Of a stretch of DNA of 64,000 nt, positions 45,866 through 56,820 are shown in pieces. Below the pieces are notes generated by a model. The model did no database searches. It was not told the origin of the DNA and was given only the letters and a program-made list of their open reading frames with translations. The first letter of the stretch is position 1. Each line of letters begins with the position of its first letter. The stretch covers positions 226,258,612-226,322,611 of the forward strand of contig JAHLJT010000631.1 in the NCBI GenBank assembly GCA_031308135.1, written 5' to 3'. Source of the DNA: Acheta domesticus. Lineage: Eukaryota; Arthropoda; Insecta; Orthoptera; Gryllidae. The position numbers and the translations under genes were made by a program.

Positions 45866-47340
45866 CGCTTCGAATTTCCTGCTCTTGGTGCATGTAATAC
45901 GAGAAGAGATTCCAAGCAGTTGGATGCTACTGGTACGTTAGAATTCGTATATTATTTCATATTTCTTTGTTCGTTTCTTACATTCGAGATTTTGTTATTC
46001 GTTCACAAATTAATATTTTAGAAATGATTTAAAATCTATTTGATAATCCATATTTTTTTGTACGTGCTGCGAGGAATGTTTTTCAATGTATTGATGTATT
46101 TTCTTTCAAGCGATTCGCAAACCTTAATAAAAAATTATCCTAAGCTTTTCATTTCGAAAAATACTATTTAAATTAATATGAAATAAAAATTGCTAGCCTT
46201 CAGGGAATATCATATTGGAATGCAACAATGGCATTACGCGCTGCAAGACGGCAGCTGAAGTTAAGTTATGGGATCTACGTCTCATTGTTTGGATATGATT
46301 TAGCAGTATGAAAAACAGTTACAATTGTCAAATTTGTGTTGATATTTGCATGAAAATGTTTAGCTTTTACATCTATTGTTCCATGATTTGTAATGAGTTT
46401 TCCAAAAATTGGTGACTGAGATGTGATAAAATGACCTGGGGAAACAGTATTTCCTTTCAATTTGCAAGGATAATGCGCGTCTTGTAGGACACACGACTCG
46501 TCCACACAAAAGTCAATCAAGAAATCACTTGTAAATCATCCTTGTAAATCACGTAACAAAAAACAATTAAAAGATTTTTCGCACTGAAAAGTACTCTTAA
46601 ACATTTTTGTCTAACTCGTACGCTCGTACGAATAAACAAAGGGAATAAAGTTCTTCAGACAACTTGGCAACATGGCACTAGAGATTTTACGACGAACTTG
46701 TGGTTGTGGTTGAGATTGTGGTGGGACTGTTTGCGACGGTAGTTTCATCCCAAGCTTGATGCAATAAACGAATACGTATTTTTTTTAATAACATGATCAG
46801 ACTTCACGTTGTTATTCATATATACGGATTGACAATAAATTCTATTTTATGCCTTTCTCCTAGAAATCACTTGGTGTTGAACTATGAATTTGCTGCTTCG
46901 TTTTTTAAAAACTAAATTCAAAGAGAAAAGAGAACTATAGAAAACTAAGGAACACTTTTTTCACTTTTTGGTTATTCAAAATCCTAAAATTTAACATATG
47001 TCATGATATTGTAAGAATAATTTAAATTGTTACTAGTTGCCGAATTACAAATTATGTACTGTAAGTTTTGGATACTCAATTATGCCACAAACAAACATTT
47101 TGACTAAAAAAAGAACTAAATGATAAAGAATATAATTTATTTTATAGTTAAAGTAAAAAAAATTTCTGCATTCAGTAGAAAATTGGTTTGAAAACAAATA
47201 CTGAAAATATTTATATTTCATTAGAAAAGACATAAAGGAAGGAAAACGTCTAGAAATTCCCCAGCTCTTTTCCGCATTGTGAACACGTGCGTCTGTGATG
47301 TAAGGCTACCGTGGATTTCTAATATGCATATCTGTACTTC
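45866..47340. other. No confirmed gene
   Basis: AT-rich. On the minus strand 46275-46520 is open for 81 codons with plausible protein composition (DESCVLQDAHYPCKLKGN, GHFITSQSPIFGKLITNH); it has no motif I recognise and I do not call it a gene. Confidence 0.4.
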
Positions 47341-47730
47341 AGGCCCGCGGTGGCTTGCTGGTTAGCAAGCTCGCTTTCTACGGCATAAACCGGGATTCGA
47401 TTCCCGGCCGGGGCAAAATTATAACTGTGCGCTTTCCTTACAAATGTCCCAGGATCTATTGCTGTGTGACGATGAGAAAGCCCACCCTAAGGTTATGAAG
47501 GGATGTCTTCGTGCTAACCACACGAACCCCTCATTCCATTGCCGAGAGGCTGGGCCATCGCTGGTCGGCAAAGGTCCGTAGCGGGCTGTCGAGCTAAAGG
47601 ACTTATCTGTAGTTCACTGCTCATTGCTCTAAAACTGTTCCCTAGTAGAAGTAGTTAATGCTGCCGGTGGGGTCGAAGACGGGAAATCCCCCATTTAGAA
47701 TGCTTCCCCCCGAAGCATTCTACTCAATTT
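47341..47730 (+). mobile_element. SINE S2, tRNA-derived
   Basis: Begins GCCCGCGGTGGCTTGCTGG (A-box-like) with GGGATTCGATTCCCGGC about 45 bases on (B box), the spacing of a tRNA promoter. The body continues with CTGGGCCATCGCTGGTCGGC and ends near GAATGCTTCCCCCCGAAGC. Unrelated to S1 beyond the promoter. Confidence 0.72.
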
Positions 47731-48585
47731 CAACGTACATCAGAAACACTCGTATTTTGTGTGGGCGGTGAAAATAGTATTATTTTGGGGAAGGCTTTGG
47801 TTTCTAGCCCAGTTCACGCACTAATCAAAAGTGATACTCTAAAAAAAATCTCATCGCCCTCTCCCTAGAATGTTCTTAGTAAAATGACTGAGAACCTGAG
47901 CAAGGATAATAAGATGAATATAAGATGAAGTGCAATATTACCTTCAGTTGGCTACCAGATGAACTGTTTATGAGTAAAATTATATTTAATTCAAGATCTG
48001 CAATTAAGTTCGTGGTCAAAGATGTGAGATAGAAAAGTGAGGAAGGGAAGCTGACCACCCTTTTCAGCACCAGGGAACGTACGTTCTAGAGAATGCTTCA
48101 AAATACACTCTGGCTTTCTATGAAAAGAATTTTCTCGTTGCAGTTGACGTTCTTAGAAACTCTATCAATTTACTGCATTCATTTTACAGGAAAGTTAATG
48201 AAATCGGAATTCACTTTTTCTTGCCGGTTAAAATTCGGAGTCCAAATATACTGAATCGAAGGTAAGAAAGCTAATCTTATCTACATCATAGTGACGAACA
48301 TATCATTTGGAATATAATGCTTTTGCTTGAAGAAAATAAAATGTGTAGTAGATGCGATTAAAATCAATAGTAGTACTTCGAGGACAGAATTCCCCTATTA
48401 TACGTTGTCAGTAATTCAATCCTACCTTTTCAATTTTCTGTAAGATAAGTAATTCCTGTGAGCTTCATTGAATATTTAAAGAAATTTAACATTTGCGAGC
48501 GAAAGCGAGCACGCTGAGCAATGCGCTAAACGAGGGCTCTTTGCGGGAGGCATAGTGGCTAAATACAAATACATAGCTAGATTCG
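47731..48585. other. No gene recognised
   Basis: AT-rich, nothing recognised. Confidence 0.5.
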
Positions 48586-48589
48586 AAAC

Positions 48590-49115
48590 TGCGACCGGGA
48601 GAGATGGTACAGTGCATCAACTGATGTCACTGCAGTCCCTCGGACCGGGAGGTCCTAGGTTCGAGTCCCGACGGCGGCAGGATTTTCGACACTAGCTTGT
48701 CAGCTAGATCAAATTCAGTAGTTGTCTGGAGGAGAATTCTAGCGGCCGACTGCTCTGATCGGTAGTTTTCCGTGGTTTCTCCAAGCGAATGTCGGAGCAG
48801 TACCCTAACCAACGGGCCACGAACCGCGCGCGATCTTTCCTTCCTCTTCCTTGTCCTATCCTCCCTTTTTTATCCTCTCCCCTTACACACACACACACAC
48901 ACACACACAACACACACACTTACACTAACATGCACTGCACTACCACATATGCCGGGAGACCGGTCGGAAGCTTACAGCTTGTCCCGGCTGGGGCGGTGCC
49001 CCGCTTGGTCACCGCCACCTCCCGAGAAAAACACTGCACTGCATTTACGGGACTAATGACCTATGTAGGTGACGCGCCCGGAAACCGAACGAATCAATCA
49101 ATCGAAACTGCGCCT
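48590..49115 (+). mobile_element. SINE S1, reference complete copy
   Basis: Full length: head with A-box-like GAGATGGTACAGTGC and B box GGTTCGAGTCCCG at 48658-48670, then AGCGGCCGACTGCTCTGATC, CACGAACCGCGCGCGATC, a CA microsatellite at 48889-48919, ACCGGTCGGAAGCTTACAG, ACTGCACTGCATTTACGGGA and a GAATCAATCAATCG tail. Pol III-type promoter inside; no coding capacity. Confidence 0.8.
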
Positions 49116-49119
49116 CCTC

Positions 49120-49362
49120 GGCACTCCTACGACCTCTCTATCGGAGTTGCTGCGGAGCCAGCGGCAACGCTGGCTCCGAGCTGAGCACGGCCAGTAGGCA
49201 ACGCATCCCGAGCGATGGGCGCCGCGCCGTCCTCGGGGAGGCGGAGGCTTCTCGGCGGAACCCTCGGTCGGCCGAGCGAGCGCGGAGGCGCGTCGGAACT
49301 CGGCCACCCACTTCCGGCACCGCTCCAGTTGCGCCTCCGCCCGCGGCCCCCGCCCGCACGCC
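49120..49362. other. GC-rich island
   Basis: CG-rich leader directly before the minisatellite. Open frames on all strands are compositional. Confidence 0.5.
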
Positions 49363-49622
49363 CACGCCCCCTCCCACCACACTCCCCCGCCCCCCTCCCA
49401 CCCCACTCCCACGCCCCCTCCCACCGCACTCCCCCGCCCCCTCCCACCACACTTCCCCGCCCCCTCCCACCGCACTCCCCCGCCCCCTCACACCGCACTC
49501 CCCCGCCCCCTCCCACCGCACTCCCCCGCCCCCTCCCACCGCACTCCCCCGCCCCCTCCCACCGCACTCCCCCGCCCCCTCCCACCGCACTCCCCCGCCC
49601 CCTCCCACCCACTCCCACGCCC
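49363..49622 (+). repeat. C-rich minisatellite, 23-bp unit
   Basis: About eleven units close to CACTCCCCCGCCCCCTCCCA plus CCG. Units 1-4 are variant, and the later ones almost identical. The minus strand has several G runs per unit, so G-quadruplex formation is possible. Confidence 0.92.
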
Positions 49623-49684
49623 CTCGCGTTCGCGCGCCACACAGTGCCAGGCGCCGCGCAGCGACGCGGGCGAAAACGCAATTT

Positions 49685-50257
49685 GGATTCGTCCATAAAT
49701 TACGTGACGCTAAAGAGGGGGAGGGGGTTTGAGGCGGCGTTACGCTGCGTTACATAGAGGTAGGGGGAGTTCGTTTATTGTTACGTAACATTGATATTTA
49801 TTTTGTTACATTTTTCACCATTTGCTGAAATTATTCTTTTTTGGAACTTGTGCTAAAACATTAAATTATTAAGTAATTAATTTAAAAACATAAATCAAAA
49901 TTATAAGATGTAAATTGTCACAAATGGAGATACTTTTCCATCTATATTTTATTAAGTCTATAAGAGTGCGAATAATTTATTCGAAACTGATATGTAGTTT
50001 ATTACAAGATCCATTTAAATTGGCGCCTCGTACATGACGGCGTGTGCATGGCTTGTGAACGAAATTTTTCACGCCTATGCGTCCTTTCTTCATTCACAAC
50101 TTGCCCCCACATCTTGCATTCACAAGAGAGGAGATGTTCTCGCAAGCGATATGCAATTATTTAGGAGGGTTCAAGCGTGCGTTACGGGCGAATTAAAGGG
50201 GGGGGAGGGGGTTTCAAAAACTCAAAATTTGCGGTACAGTAATTTATGGGCGACCCC
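49685..50257. mobile_element. MITE with CGTCCATAAATTACG ends
   Basis: Left end GGATTCGTCCATAAATTACG; right end TACAGTAATTTATGGGCGAC then CCC, its near inverse. Subterminal AGAGGGGGAGGGGGTTT (left) resembles GGGGGGGGAGGGGGTTTC (right) in direct orientation. TTTG flanks both sides (49681-49684, 50258-50261). No transposase. Confidence 0.62.
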
Positions 50258-50261
50258 TTTG

Positions 50262-50810
50262 CTCTGTTGGCTCTGACAATTCCACTCGTGAAATTAAAAA
50301 CCAATGGTGTTTAAGTATACACGCAAAATGCGACAATCAGGGCGGTGTGTCTCAAATAGTTTATCGCTTTTTCTATCCGATTTTTCTTACCGCTTCTCCC
50401 TACTGGCCAATCACCAACATCTGTCTTAGGAGATAGTAAACATCATCGCGGTGTATGTCGATTTCCAATAAACCGAATATGTACAATAACATAACCTCTT
50501 TAATGTTAATAAAGCTTTTAATTATTTTCAATATTTGGCGCATTTTGGAACTTTATAGGACATAATTTCATTCGTGTATTAGTCCTATTCAATACCAATC
50601 GTGCATTGGATATTCTCAGATAAATCTCCTACTCGCTTCGCAAGTCGGGAATTTATCGGCAATTTCCACAGCACTCGTGGTAGTACCTATGATAATTCAT
50701 GATATTGAGAAAATCTTATGTTTTTGGTCGATATTGCCTACATCCAACGACTAGCGAAGGCATATCCTGGCCTGCACCTGACGTTTCGTAGATCGGAGTG
50801 AATGAGTGAG
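50262..50810. other. No gene recognised
   Basis: AT-rich, nothing recognised. Confidence 0.5.
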
Positions 50811-50814
50811 TATT

Positions 50815-51240
50815 GATTGAGGACGCGTCAACTTCTTGGGTCATTAGTCTCGTAAGTGTAGTGCGTATTACATCCCGGGATGTGGCAATATTGCTCTCCA
50901 TCTGAAGCGTAAAATCCGGTGCAGAACCACACGTCGGCTTGCAAATTTCTTTTTTTTTATCAAGCTATTTTCTCCCAATGGGGCAACGTTCCAGCCTAAA
51001 TAAGTTCTAAACTCCCCGACATGTGTGGTAGGGTAGTGCGTGTAAATGTATGTGTATGTGAGGGGAGAGGAAGGCACAAAGATAAGGAAGAAAAGATAGC
51101 ACGCGGTCCACGGCCCATTTGTTACGGCACTAATCTGGCGTTCGTCTGGGGTTGATTCGAGAGACCACGGAGAACCAGACTACAGGTCACTAGAATACTC
51201 TAGGTAGGGGTTGAATTCTATCCAGGTATCTGACTACAGC
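50815..51240 (-). mobile_element. SINE S1, minus-strand copy
   Basis: Tail GATTGATTGAGG region near 50810, CATTAGTCTCGTAAGTGTAG, CCCGACATGTGTGGTAGG, GGCACAAAGATAAGGAAG and GAGACCACGGAGAACC, in S1 order. Diverged. Confidence 0.6.
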
Positions 51241-51434
51241 CGAAAATTCACCACCCTAAGGACTCTCGTTCAACGATACCAGTGTATAATTCGGGCCCTG
51301 TTGCCAAAGAAAGAAGATCCTTTCAATAACCTTTGCTCGTTTCAATGTGTTGAGAGTGACTGGCGGCCTAGCGATCCGAGCGCTAATTTCGCTTCCGAGA
51401 ACTCGAAGCTAAAATTTAAAGAGCTCCAAGTGAA

Positions 51435-52000
51435 TTTTTACTTTCTCGCCCTTTAGAAGGAACTTTTTAAGAAGAGAAAGAGATGTGATCGTGCGCCAGA
51501 AAATGGCCAATTTTCGGCAGAAAAAAGCTTATTGGCGGGCCCTGGTAAGGAAAAAGCGGATAAATCCAGTTACCATGTGTAGAAAAAAATTCCCCTAACA
51601 CATGGTGTAACCAGAATTCGTGTTTTGTTGGTTCTGATACCGAAAAATCGATTGACGGCAAAACGTCCGACTGCCCGTCTGTGGTCAACGCTAGCGTCTA
51701 AACCGTTGAACAGATTTTCTCCAAAACTGATATTCCTCTATTACGCTGACTGATGTCGCGGCCTCTGAAATTTGAAACTGGTTTTTAATTTGGGGGGGGG
51801 GTACTTTACATGAAGCCCCTGGAACATTTTCAAAATGTTCAAGAAAATGTCGCCAATTTTTTTATTAAATTTTGTAGTCGAATAGTGCAAAGGACGTTTA
51901 AGTGAATGGTGCAGGTCTCATTTTCGTTCAAATCCCCGATTTTTGGAAAATTGCCGAAAACTTTTTTTAAACTACAAAATTAAAGATTGAGATCTGTCTT
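51435..52000 (+). mobile_element. R1 element, copy g, 3' truncated
   Basis: Starts TTTTTACTTTCTCGCCC, has GGCAGAAAAAAGC, GCGGATAAATCCAGTTACC, AACGCTAGCGTCTAAACCG, ACATGAAGCCCCTGG and GGTGCAGGTCTCATTTTCG, and stops near CTACAAAATTAAAGATTG. Confidence 0.7.
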
Positions 52001-52379
52001 CGTATTTCAATTACGTGCATTGGCAGCATAGATAGTAAATCGAAACGGGTTTTCCAGAACTTGAATAATGGGCGAACACTAAAGCCAGTAAACTCGACTC
52101 TTTTCCTGCTTTTCGATTTTCCTGCTTTCCGATTGAAAACGAAAGGAAAAAGTAGTTAACAAGGAAAAGGTAATGGAATATTCAGGACATGGAAGTGTTC
52201 AGATTATCGAGGAGTTCGGTTGGTTGAGGGATTTGGTTGTTCATGTTTGAGTTATTTTTAAAAAAATCCATGTTTGAGATACATGTTAACAATATTCCGC
52301 TGTAATTGATTCGGACAGCCTTACAACCAATCCGCGCATAACAATTCAAGACATGCTATTGTGCATGTAGAAGTAAACC

Positions 52380-52680
52380 TGTGTGTGTGTATATGTGTGT
52401 GTATATGTGTGTATATGTGTGTATATGTGTGTAGATGTGTGTGTATATGTGTGTAGATGTGTGTGTATATGTGTGTAGATGTGTGTATATGTGTGTGTAT
52501 ATGTATGTGTATGTGTGTGTATATGTGTGTGTGTATATGTGTGTGTGTATGTATGTATGTGTGTATGTGTGTATATGTGTGTATGTATGTGTGTATGTGT
52601 GTGTATATGTGTATGTATATGTGTGTATGTGTTTGTGTATGTGTGTGTATGTATGTATGTGTGTATGTGTGCGTGCGTGA
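52380..52680 (+). repeat. (TG/TATG)n microsatellite
   Basis: About 300 bases of TGTGTGTATATG-type repeats; the open frames on both strands come from it. The SINE fragment follows directly. Confidence 0.95.
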
Positions 52681-52689
52681 GCGAGTGTG

Positions 52690-52860
52690 CAAGGGAGAAA
52701 AAGAAATAAGAAAGAAGTGCACGGTTTGCGGTCAATTTGTTAGGGTGCGTTTCGTAATTCTGATATTGATCGGAGAAACAAAGAAAAGCTGCTGATCAGA
52801 ACAGACGGTTGCTAGAATTTTTCTCCAGCCGGACCAATCTGTTGGATACCGGTAATAGTA
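52690..52860 (-). mobile_element. SINE S1 fragment, minus strand
   Basis: Shows TTTGCGGTCAATTTGTTAGG, TGATATTGATCGGAGAAAC and ACGGTTGCTAGAATTTTTCTCC. Confidence 0.55.
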
Positions 52861-53054
52861 CAAACCATTATAATTTTAAAATATTTCTTAATTTAATATC
52901 ACTTATAATATGGACCTTAAGATTTTTATATGAATTATGTTAAATTAAAAAAGAAAAAAAATGATAAAGGAGACATAAGATCATGATTACAGATGGCCGT
53001 TCACAATAAGTACTATTAGGGTGGAGGGTCAAAAATTGTAACGAAGTAATGGTG

Positions 53055-53480
53055 CTAAAACAGCACGTACTTTCTCGCCCGTATTTTCACGCAAACTTTC
53101 GCGAAAATTACTCAAATTTTCAACAAATTGTACCTGACCTTATTTCAAAATCTATATTTAAGGAACAGCTATCATTAAGGGAGAAAAATCTCTATCTTCA
53201 TCATTGTAGTTGTAGAAAGACTCTGAAAAAAGTTTGAACATTTACAATTTTCAAACAATCAGGGATTTCAACGAACATGAGACCTACACCATTCTCTTAA
53301 ATGTGCTTCACACTATCCAACGAAATAAAATTAATCAAAATCTTTTAATACAATTTAACAAGTGGATTTATCCATTTTTCCGTTACCAGGGCCCAGTAAT
53401 AAGTTTTTCTGCCCAAAATTCGCCGTTTTCTTTTTTCAGTATTACATGGCTTTCTCTCTACTGCATAAGCGGTAGCGAGA
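53055..53480 (-). mobile_element. R1 element, internally deleted
   Basis: Reads in reverse: AAACAGCACGTACTTTCTCG is the R1 right end and GGTAGCGAGAAATT the left end, with ACCAGGGCCCAGTAATAAG between. The middle landmarks are missing. Confidence 0.68.
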
Positions 53481-53534
53481 AATTAGAACTGATGAAAAAT
53501 GATGACTGTGTGAATCAGGTGTTAGGCGCTTGGG

Positions 53535-53810
53535 GAAAGGAGTGTGCTGGCACTGTGCGCCGCGCCCGCGAGAAAGCGCCGACCGCAAGCGGGCGCGAGA
53601 TGCCGGCCGCGGATGGCAGCACCGCCGCCCACCGCGCCGCGCCGCGCCTCGGGAAACGATGTCACCCCCGCGTTTGGCAGCTTTCTGTTTGAACAATGCA
53701 GATCGGCAGCCCCGCGCGCACGCTTGGGCGCCTTCGCGCGATCACTCCGCTCTCGAGCAACTCGCAACAAGGCAGATCGGCTGAGGCGACACGGGGCACC
53801 GACTGTTGCC
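53535..53810. other. GC-rich island
   Basis: CG-rich, between R1 and a SINE. Overlapping frames on both strands; no exon borders seen. Confidence 0.45.
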
Positions 53811-53814
53811 AATG

Positions 53815-54245
53815 CAGCGTGCCTCTGACCGGGAGCTCAGTCGATGGCTGGAGGAGAATCCTAGCGGCCGGCTGCTCTGATCGATAGTTTTCCGTGGTTT
53901 CTCCGATCAACACAAGGCGAATGTCAGAGCAACCGCACGCGATCTTTCCTTCACCTTCCTATCCTCACCCCTTACTTACACACTTATTACACATGCACTA
54001 TATTACCACACATGTTGGGAGACAAGTCGGGAGCTCAGAGCTTGTCTCTGCTGAAGCAGTGTCCTGCTGATGGGAAATACCTATTAAGTGAGGAAAAACC
54101 TTACAAGCCGACATGTAGGTCTGCGCCGGATCTCCTCATCCAGTGGGGGAAGAACAGTGCCACCTACCGTGTCAAAAACGTGAACTACACTTACGGACCT
54201 AAAGATCACAGCAGTTGATGTGCCCGGAATACGAAATAATCAGTG
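53815..54245 (+). mobile_element. SINE S1, head-truncated
   Basis: Begins GCCTCTGACCGGGAGCTCAG, then CCTAGCGGCCGGCTGCTCTG, TTTCTCCGATCAACAC, a body with GAGACAAGTCGGGAGCTCAG and the 3' block TACACTTACGGACC; tail near GAAATAATCAGTG. The head lacks the B box. Confidence 0.65.
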
Positions 54246-54539
54246 TACCCACAGAGAAACCAAAGACGACAAGCGTAGTAAATGGACAATTACACTGCAA
54301 TCAGTGGCGTATCCAGGACGTATTTCAGAGAGAGTGTTTCAGTTTTGATTCCCCATAATATTTTTGAATTAATATTTTTTTTTAAATTTTTAGCATGAAA
54401 TACACAAGTGGTGATAAAATATCACATACTTTCTTGCTTTATTTGTGACTTGTGATTTTCAAAATTTCAGAGGTCAACGGAAATGACACCTGCGCCTTTA
54501 TTTAGTATTTTTTACTCTCTTTGAGGAGAAAGTTTAATC

Positions 54540-54750
54540 GAAGCAATTTTTGAGAAAATATTGAGCTTTTTAAGTGCCCCAAATATCAAAATATGTTTCA
54601 AATTTGCAGGACCGCGAGGTTGGCCCGACGGATCGGGGATCAATTTTGGAGAAAATGTCTAAACGGTTTAGGCGTCTATGTAGATGACGGACGGGCATTT
54701 CGCTGTCAATCATTTTTTCGGCATCAAGGGCCACAAAATGCAGATTCAGA
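54540..54750 (-). mobile_element. R1 fragment, minus strand
   Basis: Reverse complement holds TTTTGTGGCCCTTGATGCCG, CGTCCGTCATCTAC, CGCCTAAACCG and TTTTCTCCAAAATTGAT, the R1 middle. Confidence 0.55.
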
Positions 54751-54786
54751 CTACATAACTGTTCGAGTACGTAATTTACTACATAC

Positions 54787-54965
54787 TGTAACGAAAAACC
54801 CCCTCTCACACTGCTACCGATATCGATCACGCCCACGAAACGGGCGCCAATGCAACGAAAACCCCCCCTTTCCTATTTACTAAAACGCCCTACGAACTGG
54901 GCACTAATGTAATGAAAATCTCCCCTCTCAACTCCTATTGTTGATCACGAAAAACTTCCTTGCTG
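54787..54965 (+). repeat. Degenerate tandem repeat, about 62-bp unit
   Basis: Three rough units: GTAACGAAAAACCCCCTC, GCAACGAAAACCCCCCCT and GTAATGAAAATCTCCCCT, each followed by CACGAAACGGGCGCCAATG-like or CTACGAACTGGGCACTAATG-like sequence. Confidence 0.6.
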
Positions 54966-56820
54966 ATCACCTGTAATATCTACAATGCACACCACTGTGC
55001 CCCCCCTTTTTCTATCCGGAGTTTTCCTGTTTACATAAATTTATCAGGGCGGGCCGTGATTTGTTCTCTACAGAACACAAGCGCCACACCAATGCAGGGA
55101 CCAGGATCAGCTAGCTATGTGATAAAAACACCGGTTACGTAACATCAAAACGAGAACTCAAAATCTCGTTTGTTTATTTTCTTTTTAACCAACAGAAACA
55201 TTAATACCCTCATAAAAGAATCAATACCACACAACATCAACAAAACACGATATCATAAAAATCACAAAATCAATAAACATATTATACCCAAACGTTATTA
55301 CGAAATAATGAGCTCAATACTGTGGCCACACCCATTACATTGCAATCCCCCCCAAAATGTTTCCAGTTTTGGCTTTGCAAACCATTTATTCTCCCCAAGA
55401 GCAAAGAAATCAAAGTCATTGACTTCACTGGAGTGTTGCAAAACAAAAAAAATATTCCACTTCCCTTTCGTTGTTAACGAAGTAACGACCGGGTCCACAC
55501 ACAAGATCTCACGCCGTCATGCGTAAGAACTCTGCTCCACTGCTGCCTGCTAGCGCCGAATTACCAGTGCCCCCCAAATTGGCACTGACCACGGCGACGA
55601 TATGCAAAGACGCGCTCGAGTCTGCTGCACCTCGGCACACCTCGTTCGGCGACACCCGCTTCGATTTTTCAATGGTCGAAGTAACACCGGTTCCAAACAT
55701 TAGTAGAAAAACTTTCAAAATTCACAAAACTCAAAATTATGATCGCGCATGGCATAGCTTTATATATTACTACTAAAATAGTTCACATCACACGGCATAC
55801 AGTTCCGCCACCTTGCGAATACAAGTCCGAAGGAGCAACACCTTCTCGAAATTTTATAAGTTCGCGTGTTAAAATAATATCACGAGTGACGCGGAGTACA
55901 ACTCGCCACGAAGTTATTCACTCCTCTCACAGTTTATAATAGTTCACTAGTACGAGTCCAGAAGAGAACACTTCATCAAAAAATTACAAATCCAAATTTT
56001 TAAAATTATTCTTGCAACAAGCCACACGGATTCTGCCTCTCGCTACCAAGCTATTCCCCCATCTCTGACCCCCATTGTTGTCCTAAAGCATTTATAGCTT
56101 TTTTCCGAACAAAACAATAGCGCCTCTATTGTCTTCTGCTTTATAACTTATAAAATAGTTTCATTATTAATTTCTAACACTTCCTGGATTGTCTTATTAT
56201 ATTGTAAAATTCCCAATTAAAATTTCGTATCCATTCCACTTCTTAGACATCACTTTTCTCGCTTCATTTTGTTAAAAGAATGCTTTTTCGTGCGTCTCAT
56301 GCCTACAAACATCGCTCGTTTATTTCTCAATTAACTAATGTAACATAATGTTTATCTATTAATGTTCGGCGTCCTAAAATTGTGTCACCACGTTTATAAT
56401 TTGGCCCGTATTCCACGGAATACTTTGGTATATGCCAAATCTCGGTAGACACACTAGTTTTCGTTTAATTTATTAATATATCCAAACTTTTCTGAAGTGA
56501 CGTCACGACCATTGTTGTTTTCGTTCTTTAACATGTTAAAAGTCAATGTCGTGATCACAAAACTCGCGATATTATGCGTTTCTGTGACCCGATTTAGCTG
56601 AAACAAACTTTATTCTGTTCCTTATAATTTTGCGCGTTGACTAGTAACATGCAACCATTAATTCCCCACTGCGTTCACATGTTCGTCCGAAATACTCGTT
56701 TTCTCTTAGATCACCTTCACTTGTTTTTTCTATATTCCGCTCTGGAAGTTTCTACATAAAGTTCTATACCCGGTTCATAAACCAATGGTCACTTCATGTT
56801 ATTTACCTATTTCATTTGTA
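54966..56820. other. No gene recognised
   Basis: AT-rich with a GC-richer stretch at 55510-55680 where both strands are open for 69-85 codons; neither product is recognisable. Could be an old retroelement, but I cannot show it. Confidence 0.4.

Noticed and set aside
46275..46520. 81-codon minus-strand frame with protein-like composition
   Set aside because: No motif, no clear splice sites, no neighbours; left as unconfirmed.
49098..49757. Gly- and Pro-rich frames of 125-189 codons on both strands
   Set aside because: Minisatellite and GC composition leave all frames open; no start, splice or motif evidence.
52321..52795. Cys/Val/Tyr- and His/Thr-rich open frames
   Set aside because: Produced by the TG/TATG microsatellite.
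54787..55144. Possible solo LTR (TGTAACG to CGTAACA)
   Set aside because: Ends look LTR-like but no target duplication flanks it and no partner copy was seen; a degenerate tandem repeat explains its first half.
55519..55776. 85-codon frame and its antisense partner
   Set aside because: Both strands are open in a GC-richer patch, no family recognised.
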